A DNA stretch of 17,591 nucleotides from Peribacter sp964404805 (GTDB lineage: Bacteria > Patescibacteriota > Gracilibacteria > Peribacterales > Peribacteraceae), in contig CAYOLJ010000014.1 of NCBI GenBank assembly GCA_964404805.1, forward strand, positions 1-17,591, in the 5' to 3' direction. Shown here in pieces: positions 7,601-12,902 of this stretch. The notes beneath the pieces were generated by a model. It saw nothing but the letters and a program-made list of their open reading frames with translations. It was not told where the DNA came from and made no database searches. The first letter of the stretch is position 1. Every line of letters starts with the position of its first letter. The translations under genes were made by a program, and so were the position numbers.

Positions 7601-9223
7601 TTGCGATACAATCTCGAACTCCTTGCAGATGGGATGAGTGAGTGATGCGGTGAGGCTGTTTTCCAGCCGATTGAGTTCTCTCTTCCGCTCTGCTGCCCAG
7701 GCTGCAACACCTGCCTTGTCGAGCTCGCCGGATACAGCTTCTGCGATACGGCTTCCTTCTCGCTGTGCGTTCATAAATGTCACTTCGCCCCGTTCGAGCA
7801 GAGTCCGTAAGACGTATTCCTCCCTGGCCATTTCCTCCTCGCCAAAAGCAGCGACGACTTCTGGATTAAGACGTCCATTCTTCATGCGCAGTAGATTCTG
7901 GAATTGCAGAACCGTACTGCGTGTTTCTTCGCTGAGATCGGGATCCGTCAGTACTCCATCAATCAGATGAAGACAGCGGGCGGCCCACTGTTCCCGCTCC
8001 TTTAATTCCTGCGTCTCTTCCTGGGCGCCTTCACTTTCCCGTTTCTGCATGAGCACGTCGGCATCATGTTGGATGGAGGCGAGTGTGCTGACGGCCCGTT
8101 CCCGTTGGCGAATGTATTCGCGCAGTTGCCCCGGGAATTCCGGATCATCGAGGTTTTCGGGGAGGGGGAGTGCTTTCTTTGAATCGAGTGTTGCATTCAC
8201 TTTCTTCAGACGCTCCACAAGTTCGCGCTCTTGCTTGAAGAAACTGTCTTCCGGAACGCCACGTACCTGTGTACGAATGCGGCCTGCATGATCTTCTAGA
8301 CGAGATACGATCTCGTCGACTCCTCGCCGAACCTGAAGCGAGAGCAGCTTTGCGAGTTTCTGTGTCTCCTCCCTAAGACCGCGAAGGTAGGCCTTTCTCC
8401 GCTCCTCATCGTGCTCCGGTTTCGCTCCACTTTCTCCCCAGAATCGCACACCGAAGTCCTCGGTAATGCGCAATGCCTCACTGACGTTATCGAGAGTCAT
8501 GCGCAGTTCCCTGATTTGATCGGTGGTCATCGGTTTCTTCTTCGAGACGGCATTCACCGCATCTCTGATAGACAGTTCTCCCATGGCAATTTTGACGGCC
8601 AGCGCCATGCCATCAGGCCCCGCTCTCTGCATGAGAAATGGGCGCGAAGCTTCGATAATGCGTTGCTGTTCTGTGTATGTATCGAGACGATGGCAAAGGC
8701 CATAGCTCAAGGCTGCTGTGACTTGCGAGTTGCTCTCGATGAGCGCCCGAACGAAGTCACGCTTTACCGCTGTGGGTAATCCTTTGTTTCGGTCATAGTC
8801 GAGAATCTTCTCGAGGAGGACTCGAGGCGCATCTTTGGCATGCAGAGGAATTTCCCCTTCAAGTGTTCGTAATACACCTGTGCGATCTGCCACTTCGTAC
8901 ACGTTGGCCTGCTCGAGTGTTTCCTCGCGATCGAAGAGACTTGCAAATGTCTCAGGGTGTTCAAGGTGCTGCTTCATTTCCTCCATGATCTGCTGTGCGT
9001 CGAGATTATGAAGAAGGTCTTGAATCTCAATGTGTGATTGTCGCGTACCCTCCTCGATAGGAGAGCGCCTATCTTCCTGTGGAACGTTTCGCTCGCCTTG
9101 TTCGCGCTGCTCCGGATGGTTCTGTGGATCGTTCGGATCTGTATTTGCGAACAGAAGTTCGCGCTGCTCCCGGAGGGGAGAGCGGCTGAGGGCAAAGCGT
9201 ACGAGAGCGTAGAGGCTCAGCAT
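4622..9223 (-). CDS. Giant uncharacterised protein with zincin-like HExxH motif
   Basis: A 1533-residue protein that I do not recognise as a whole. The N-terminus (about 1-25) is weakly hydrophobic without a clear signal peptide; residues 25-60 are a low-complexity Glu/Arg/Gln/Pro stretch. Residues about 60-600 are strongly charged and helical, with coiled-coil character (many KLEE/RELVERLKK-type segments). In the centre, a strand-like EGKIWIRR leads into LVHHEKAHALFDIL, where His651-Glu652-x-x-His655 forms an HExxH zinc-protease signature. NEAAVS at 732-737 could supply a gluzincin-like third ligand, Glu733. The C-terminal 700 residues are mixed helical with no motif I know. Its ATG comes one base after the stop of the upstream membrane protein gene (TAACATG), so translation is probably coupled; dut follows after 18 nt. 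Protease activity is inferred from the motif only. The uninterrupted frame of 4.6 kb makes the gene itself certain. Confidence 0.85.
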   Translation of the reverse strand: MLSLYALVRFALSRSPLREQRELLFANTDPNDPQNHPEQREQGERNVPQEDRRSPIEEGTRQSHIEIQDLLHNLDAQQIMEEMKQHLEHPETFASLFDREETLEQANVYEVADRTGVLRTLEGEIPLHAKDAPRVLLEKILDYDRNKGLPTAVKRDFVRALIESNSQVTAALSYGLCHRLDTYTEQQRIIEASRPFLMQRAGPDGMALAVKIAMGELSIRDAVNAVSKKKPMTTDQIRELRMTLDNVSEALRITEDFGVRFWGESGAKPEHDEERRKAYLRGLREETQKLAKLLSLQVRRGVDEIVSRLEDHAGRIRTQVRGVPEDSFFKQERELVERLKKVNATLDSKKALPLPENLDDPEFPGQLREYIRQRERAVSTLASIQHDADVLMQKRESEGAQEETQELKEREQWAARCLHLIDGVLTDPDLSEETRSTVLQFQNLLRMKNGRLNPEVVAAFGEEEMAREEYVLRTLLERGEVTFMNAQREGSRIAEAVSGELDKAGVAAWAAERKRELNRLENSLTASLTHPICKEFEIVSQLQEYAQYIDRQLTLLGNEKISEAQRRDMATRTGTQIEHWRTALELVRTLERQTSGEIPPEGNEIVVFLSDQEYLEKFHLQTSRACYREGKIWIRRTPDLSSADIARLVHHEKAHALFDILSEQSHLLPELLESSFGELTSENWTLLEQQGERWGVPTREEVRAEYRRLNPNMPEELLQARADAHYRRLLLNEAAVSGALATTGQEDRKIFESLRSQSPHMVTPEFTLHETEDQPPTIDNDAMAEAPPDFTGYDAHEDLEEIGSMINSIRTFGEAVGKKKDAGLNYLPKVSVQVAQIIGTGSDGGLQDVMGQLQTIYQDGKTRDGNRIDPATNPVYRETITNFKAHVAKIHGQVQEIDHRISDISNAPQSKKGTISQKLGIQWLCILDVMRMYKEIAEDVVGIWTSIQDRKTAETKAGLTKNLPSKIPGTNTLIPILGKYTERLHHYNERRKNQLELDRVKKWEDAFKNLDAEELLNLIGATPTRDQLRASIVLLVEKGRMDWNDERVWRALNEKSKYEMPIGPCKRNGILRDKWLHKLIADIWEDKDMFNEWVTGNNGNYDKHKKSYSHEADNFSNIAGQLGYELAIILKKYEECVNARPRKPFPEEVNPHHYEELLHYAMRNGKMSMEQKTYYLVRGIASGLMPVERLRALAGESGELLMKFPFLDYFYQRHNSLSDIRQIAKRITETDPSSGEPTFVPGIKTTMFLRLVLLRDAKARERMSKAMDRVAEGLDHEDAPYLTTEIDWLKMRSLLGVVSGDRKKVTVEGCKNSYMGFNEKFKMYAYLARMAEETGTPIFRTTDVEDITQSITAYLYFDNQMMRTSEVTRGMPSLTENQLNEGTVSNPAVQTSDYRTRTRDFIGELIQGLGMQDFKVRVDDKTEIGMSDFIASERRDREGTSSEKQKIICPGVGSFAITEQFMKAISQKIRSNPGVLRNLLISMSDKSFGTGGFLDSGTKENADGALNLESFTQRYHSIVGAENGRQTSLATAP

Positions 9224-9224
9224 G

Positions 9225-9692
9225 TTAAAGTTTACAGATACGAATTATGTAGTCAAGTATACTTTCACGTCTATCAACAATCGGCGGGATGAACTGTGCG
9301 AGAGCTTCTGCAATTTCGATGGGGGTACGATCTCCTGTCTGGACGATCAGGTTTCCGCCCAGTCGTTTGCAGTCGATGTGTAGCTCGACGTAACCCGATC
9401 CTTGAAGCATCCAGAATGCTGTGAGATCGCTCCAGGGAATCAGGTTTTTATCCCACTGAAGCCCCTGCGTCGTGATTTGTACGGTGTGTTTGATGGGGGG
9501 TTTGCTGTGGATGAGGCCGTACACGACGGCGACCAGCACGATGACGATGGCAAATGTCCACACCTGCGTAGCGAGCGCGTAGGCGAGGAACAGGAGTGCG
9601 ATGCAGCCTGCGAGCAGGTACCAGCGTGTTCCCCGTGTGTGTGGGGGTCTCTCAGAAGCACTCCATTCGAGAATGATATGTGTGTTGGTCAT
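9225..9692 (-). CDS. Small membrane protein, two TM helices plus PH-like tail
   Basis: 155 residues. A hydrophilic N-terminus of about 22 residues precedes two adjacent transmembrane helices (roughly 24-42 and 45-62, separated by ATQ). A soluble domain of about 90 residues rich in alternating beta-type segments follows (HTVQITTQGLQWD, LIPWSDLTAFWML, YVELHI, GNLIVQT) and ends in a helix (PIEIAEALAQFI). This layout resembles small bacterial membrane proteins with a PH-like or DUF-type cytoplasmic domain; the match is by eye and weak. It is the first gene of the - strand operon, 13 nt or so from the predicted transcription start, and one base from the giant gene. A role as membrane anchor or partner of the giant protein is inference from that coupling. 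Confidence 0.75.
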   Translation of the reverse strand: MTNTHIILEWSASERPPHTRGTRWYLLAGCIALLFLAYALATQVWTFAIVIVLVAVVYGLIHSKPPIKHTVQITTQGLQWDKNLIPWSDLTAFWMLQGSGYVELHIDCKRLGGNLIVQTGDRTPIEIAEALAQFIPPIVDRRESILDYIIRICKL

Positions 9693-9712
9693 AGATGTGT
9701 ATGAATCCCTCT

Positions 9713-9741
9713 ATTCTAGCGGAAAAACGGCATTTTGCCCA
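9713..9741 (-). promoter_or_regulatory. Sigma-70-like promoter of the 9692-4166 operon
   Basis: On the - strand, TGGGCA (9741-9736) and TAGAAT (9718-9713) are separated by 17 bp. The -10 has 5 of 6 and the -35 has 4 of 6 consensus bases. The predicted start, about 7 nt beyond the -10, leaves a leader of only about a dozen bases before the ATG at 9692. Confidence 0.55.
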
Positions 9742-9832
9742 CGCTGGAGAGTTGCAGATTCTACAAACTGTTGTTTACATTCTGTGTGTGGATTTATGGC
9801 TTAGAGAAGCCAAAATTTTCAATGTTTCTTTT

Positions 9833-10005
9833 GCCACCTTTGTGGGCGACAAAGGTGGCGCCAAAACGCTGGCGCACCGACGCCCCTCCCCCCGGCTCTG
9901 TGCCTCCTCGTCGACTCCTCCAAAGTTTCGGAGCCGACTCGTCGGCCGTCCGCTTCGCGGCAGATCCTTCCTCTTCACTCCCCGCGGTGCGCCCCGCCCG
10001 TTTTG
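9833..10005. repeat. Structured GC-rich palindromic block
   Basis: First comes a perfect 10-bp inverted repeat, GCCACCTTTG / CAAAGGTGGC, with a 7-nt loop (9833-9859). Two bases later a second, larger structure begins: CAAAACG plus GGCGCACCG at 9862-9879 is complementary to CGGTGCGCC plus CGTTTTG at 9985-10005, giving 16 paired bases with a 2x5 internal loop around about 105 nt. That interior contains smaller hairpins such as CCGACTCGTCGG and CCGCTTCGCGG, and is strongly C-rich on the + strand. Open frames cross it on both strands but look like random translations. It may be a REP/MITE-like dispersed repeat or a structured RNA. No second copy exists in this window. A TTTTGATCTTTTATT tail follows on the + strand. 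Confidence 0.55.
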
Positions 10006-10066
10006 ATCTTTTATTGACTTGCTTGTGACCTCTGAGCTCTCTTGATACTCTTCGTGCGCTTTAAAC

Positions 10067-10143
10067 GGGCAGTTAGCTCAGTTGGTTAGAGCGTCGCGTT
10101 GACATCGCGGAGGTCACTGGTTCGAATCCAGTACTGCCCACCA
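10067..10143 (+). tRNA. tRNA-Val (anticodon GAC)
   Basis: A complete 77-nt cloverleaf including an encoded 3' CCA. Acceptor arms are GGGCAGT / ACTGCCC, the D stem is GCTC / GAGC with a 9-nt loop, the anticodon stem is TCGCG / CGCGG with loop TTGACAT (anticodon GAC, reading valine GUC/GUU codons), and the T arm is ACTGG-TTCGAAT-CCAGT. A possible -10, GATACT, lies at 10044-10049, with a poor -35. The last 15 bases plus TT are duplicated 841 bp downstream, marking the tRNA as an integration target that was restored on insertion. Confidence 0.97.
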
Positions 10144-10145
10144 TT
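10129..10145 (+). repeat. Direct repeat, left attachment-like site
   Basis: CAGTACTGCCCACCATT, 17 bases, covers the 3' T-stem, acceptor arm and CCA of tRNA-Val plus two bases. An identical copy lies at 10970-10986. The bases on either side differ, so the identity is bounded at 17. This is where tyrosine recombinases of tRNA-targeting elements typically cross over. Confidence 0.85.
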
Positions 10146-10160
10146 AAGTGCAAGCGACCC

Positions 10161-10910
10161 ATGTTATTTTCAGAGAGAAAGAAAGGGCAAAAGACAAAGG
10201 GGGATTTTTTTGTCCTCAGGAAGTTATGCAGTAAGCCATATAATGATTTGCTTTTTGAATATGAGAGGACACATCTTGGCCAGAGAACATATCGATATTA
10301 TACGGAAAATATTAGACATTTTTTTCTTTTGAGAACAAAAGACCCCGATTTTTTACCAGATAATATTGGGTGTGTACCTGATGAGGATGGGCTATTTGAT
10401 ATGTTGGAATGTGCTTATCAATTCCTCAAGGAATATAACGATCCGAAAGATAAACTTGATCGGTCAGAAATTTTTGAGTTTTGTTTGAATGAGATACTAA
10501 AAGATTGGGGATATAGAATGAGAGATGGGATTGTTGAGATACTTCCTGAAGCAGGATTAATTGATCTGACAGACGCAAAGGTTCCTGCCAATGTAGTGCC
10601 TTTGGCTGAGGAAAAAATTGCGCATGCAAAAGATTTATTTTTTAAGCGAGGTGCCACAATAGAAGCAAAAAAGAGTGCGCTTAAAGTATTGGGTGAGGTG
10701 CTTGAGCCTTTGCGTTCAGATTTGCAATTAGATGATAAATTGAAAATTGATGAAAAAACTATATTCGACATTCTAAATAATTATGACATTCGTCATCACA
10801 GAATTGATCAGAAAGATATTTCTGAACCATATCTAACTTGGACTTATTATGCTCAGCTCAATACTATTTTGACTTTCATGAAACAAAAGCAAATCGCTCA
10901 AGACGGTTAA
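10161..10910 (+). CDS. Cassette cargo protein, AbiJ/HEPN-like by resemblance
   Basis: 249 residues, AT-rich codons unlike all its neighbours. The N-terminal 60 residues are basic and aromatic. The middle segment EIFEFCLNEILKDWGYRMRDGIVEIL (in part, near residues 101-127) resembles the central part of AbiJ-like abortive-infection proteins. The C-terminal part is helical and ends with a segment around Ile210-Arg-His-His followed by a Trp/Tyr-rich helix (LTWTYYAQLNTILTF), a tail I associate with uncharacterised HEPN-type, defence-linked proteins. This is recognition by eye, not a search, and no canonical RxxxxH was confirmed. There is no signal peptide or membrane segment. No promoter of its own is apparent, so expression from the tRNA-Val promoter by readthrough is likely. 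It is the sole gene of the inserted cassette, so a selectable cargo role such as phage defence is inferred. Confidence 0.8.
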   Translation: MLFSERKKGQKTKGDFFVLRKLCSKPYNDLLFEYERTHLGQRTYRYYTENIRHFFLLRTKDPDFLPDNIGCVPDEDGLFDMLECAYQFLKEYNDPKDKLDRSEIFEFCLNEILKDWGYRMRDGIVEILPEAGLIDLTDAKVPANVVPLAEEKIAHAKDLFFKRGATIEAKKSALKVLGEVLEPLRSDLQLDDKLKIDEKTIFDILNNYDIRHHRIDQKDISEPYLTWTYYAQLNTILTFMKQKQIAQDG

Positions 10911-10969
10911 GTGACATATCTGAGTCAGTAATGTTAGTCGGAAGAAATTATCTGGCTTCTAGGCTTGCT

Positions 10970-10986
10970 CAGTACTGCCCACCATT
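10970..10986 (+). repeat. Direct repeat, right attachment-like site
   Basis: Exact second copy of the 17-base tRNA-Val 3' sequence at 10129-10145. It is presumably the displaced original tRNA end. With the next bases it forms a small hairpin, CCACC-ATTCT-GGTGG (10979-10993), that would directly follow the tRNA in the empty site. Confidence 0.85.
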
Positions 10987-11025
10987 CTGGTGGAAACAAT
11001 AGTAAGACGAGGTACACTTCTTGGC

Positions 11026-11676
11026 ATGTGGCAGCTCTTCTTAGACCTCCTCTTTCCCCGTCGCTCTCTCAAGGGCGAAGAGGGAGCATGGATCACCGAA
11101 GAGGAACGCCGCGCTTTGCAGCCACATCCAGTGGTCGAAGAATTATCTGATTTGCGGAAGCGAGATATTCGTTTCCTCGACCGCCTCGTCGCCGCGAGCA
11201 CGTATGCAGATTCGCCGCTCCTCAAGAAAGCCATTCACATGTTCAAGTACGGGCGCATTCCCGCGCTTGATCGGGAACTCGGGCATCTCATTGCCAGTGC
11301 ATCTACGGAGACAGAAGGAACTCCTGTTCTCTGTCCAGTTCCACTGCACTGGGTACGGCGCTTTCAGCGTGGGTTCAATCAGTCGCAGCTTCTGGCCCGC
11401 ATTGTGGCCTCGGAGCGAGGATTACCTCTTCAATCGCTCCTGAAGCGTAGGCGCTGGACCGGATCACAAATGAAACGCACGCGAGCCGAACGGCTGACGG
11501 GGGTCACGGGGGCATTTTGCTGCACGCTGGATCATTCGCCGCCTCATGTCATTCTCATCGACGATCTCTCGACGACCGGGACGACGCTCGATGCCTGTGC
11601 TCGTGCTCTCAAGGAGGCAGGAGCACAACGTGTGGAGGCGTGGGTCATTGCTCATGACCATCGTCGTGGCGACTGA
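11026..11676 (+). CDS. comF: ComF family phosphoribosyltransferase without zinc ribbon
   Basis: 216 residues from the ATG at 11026. The family (ComF/GntX) has a type-I phosphoribosyltransferase fold and is linked to DNA uptake and processing of incoming single strands in competent bacteria. The N-terminal MWQLFLDLLFPRR matches the family start. Then comes VPLHWVRRFQRGFNQSQ, the RTRAERLTGVTGAF segment, and the PRPP loop VILIDDLSTTGTT with Asp179-Asp180. The four cysteines of the usual N-terminal zinc ribbon, expected right after LLFPRR, are missing (SLKGEEGAWITEEERRAL). A GTG at 10990 would extend the frame by 12 codons into the attachment-like repeat; I prefer the ATG because homology starts there. 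It lies just downstream of the inserted cassette, which separates it from tRNA-Val. Confidence 0.88.
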   Translation: MWQLFLDLLFPRRSLKGEEGAWITEEERRALQPHPVVEELSDLRKRDIRFLDRLVAASTYADSPLLKKAIHMFKYGRIPALDRELGHLIASASTETEGTPVLCPVPLHWVRRFQRGFNQSQLLARIVASERGLPLQSLLKRRRWTGSQMKRTRAERLTGVTGAFCCTLDHSPPHVILIDDLSTTGTTLDACARALKEAGAQRVEAWVIAHDHRRGD

Positions 11677-11738
11677 CGAGTCTGTTGCACGTTCGTACAT
11701 TCCGTACGTGTTGGATACAGAGCGCAACACGAAGTAGG

Positions 11739-11764
11739 TGTGGATAACTTTTCAGTTATCCACA
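11739..11764. promoter_or_regulatory. Paired perfect DnaA boxes (inverted repeat)
   Basis: TGTGGATAAC at 11739-11748 and GTTATCCACA at 11755-11764 form a perfect 10-bp inverted repeat around 6 bases. Each arm contains the consensus DnaA box TTATCCACA. The pair sits 28 nt before the rseP ATG and about 1.1 kb before the dnaA start, in the leader of the operon that encodes DnaA. As RNA it would also form a strong hairpin. Autoregulation or a piece of oriC are the leading readings. Confidence 0.8.
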
Positions 11765-11792
11765 GAGCGTCTACCATGCGCTTCCTGTGACC

Positions 11793-12902
11793 ATGCTACT
11801 CACAGTAGTGGCTTTCGTTGTTCTGTTGACCCTCCTCATTCTCATCCATGAGTTTGGGCACTTCATGGCAGCGCGGAAGGCGGGAGTCGTCGTCGAAGAA
11901 TTTGGCTTCGGGTTGCCACCAAAGGCACGTACGCTCTTCAAGCGCGGTGGCACGGAATTTACACTTAACTGGGTGCCCTTCGGCGGGTTTGTGCGTCTCA
12001 AGGGTGAAACAGCAATTGATAAGGGCGATCGCAACACGCCTGGAAGTTTTCATAAGGCATCGCTCACGGCGCGCATCATGATTCTGTCGGCGGGTGTCTT
12101 TATGAATTTTGTTCTCGCGTTTGTGCTGCTTGTGTTCGGTTTTTCGGCGGGGCGCTGGATTCCCACGTACTTCCAGATGTCGGACATGCTGTCGCATGCC
12201 GAACGTGGCATCATCTCACTGAAGACGGGAGTAGTGATCGAGAAAGTCCTCAGCGGGGAGCCGGCGGCGATTGCCGGTGTGCCCGAAAAGAGTGTGCTCC
12301 TCGCCGTGAACGACACGCCCATTACTCTGGCCGAGCAGGTCTCACAGATTCAAGAGAACAAGCGCAGAGTGGTGTACACCGTTCTCGTGGGTGAAGGGGA
12401 GCAGGCAAATGAGCAGACCTACACTGTGGCGCTCAAGGAGGGGAAATCTGGCGTCGTTATCTCGACGTTCCCGCGCGAACTCTCGGCGCCGTTACGCGGG
12501 ATGGGCACATCGATGCTTCTCGCACTCCGCGAAGCACGAATCATGACGGAGCAGACCGTACAGGGAATTGGTGAGCTCATTGCATCACTTGCGCAGAGCG
12601 GGCGTGTGCCCGAGGGCATCACTGGCATTGTTGGCATTGCCCAGCTTACGTATTCCTCGGTACAGGCGGGTTTCATGACGTATTTGCGACTTGTCGCGCT
12701 CATCAGTTTGAGTCTTGCCATTTTAAATTTTCTGCCGTTTCCGGCTCTCGATGGCGGGCGCCTGCTCTTCGTACTCGTTGAAGCAGTGACGCGTCGTCCT
12801 CTCAACCGGCGGTTCGAGGCGTACTCGAACGCGCTGGGATTTTCGGTACTGATTTTGCTCATCCTCTTGATCACCTTCTATGACATTATCCGTCTCTTCT
12901 AG
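11793..12902 (+). CDS. rseP: RseP-type site-2 membrane metalloprotease
   Basis: Intramembrane zinc protease (M50) that cleaves membrane-bound anti-sigma factors or signal-peptide remnants; 369 residues from the ATG at 11793. The first transmembrane helix carries His19-Glu-Phe-Gly-His23, the zinc-binding HExxH. A helix with MILSAGVFMNFVLAFVLLVFGF follows, then a single PDZ domain (GVVIEKVLSGEPAAIAGV onward, about 145-230), and near the C-terminus NFLPFPALDGGRLLF with the third zinc ligand Asp320. A final hydrophobic helix ends the protein. A GTG six bases upstream (11787) is an alternative start. A four-codon mini-ORF (11776-11790) ends two bases before the ATG. The 3' end overlaps the dnaA frame by 23 bases if dnaA begins at 12880, so both are probably co-transcribed and under the DnaA-box pair. 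Confidence 0.93.
   Translation: MLLTVVAFVVLLTLLILIHEFGHFMAARKAGVVVEEFGFGLPPKARTLFKRGGTEFTLNWVPFGGFVRLKGETAIDKGDRNTPGSFHKASLTARIMILSAGVFMNFVLAFVLLVFGFSAGRWIPTYFQMSDMLSHAERGIISLKTGVVIEKVLSGEPAAIAGVPEKSVLLAVNDTPITLAEQVSQIQENKRRVVYTVLVGEGEQANEQTYTVALKEGKSGVVISTFPRELSAPLRGMGTSMLLALREARIMTEQTVQGIGELIASLAQSGRVPEGITGIVGIAQLTYSSVQAGFMTYLRLVALISLSLAILNFLPFPALDGGRLLFVLVEAVTRRPLNRRFEAYSNALGFSVLILLILLITFYDIIRLF

Larger units (their letters stand above)
10146..10986 (+). mobile_element. 841-bp AT-rich tRNA-integrated cassette
   Basis: Bounded by the 17-bp duplication of the tRNA-Val 3' end, this segment is compositionally foreign: three 60-base lines counted within it are 33, 30 and 25% GC, against 57% in a counted line of comF just beyond. 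It carries one gene of 249 codons on the tRNA strand, beginning 17 nt after the tRNA CCA. No integrase, excisionase, terminal inverted repeat or clear terminator is visible. It may be a non-autonomous cassette moved by an integrase elsewhere, or the remnant of a larger island. Removing it would leave tRNA-Val about 40 nt from the comF ATG. Confidence 0.75.

Noticed and set aside
9695..10028. Open frames across the structured block on both strands
   Set aside because: Arg/Pro/Ser-rich translations of palindromic GC-rich DNA; no start context and better explained as repeat or RNA.
10099..10332. 77-codon frame overlapping tRNA-Val
   Set aside because: Begins inside the tRNA and is out of frame with the real cassette gene.
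10146..10986. Integrase or IS transposase in the cassette
   Set aside because: Both strands were examined; there is only one gene of substance and it has no recombinase motifs.
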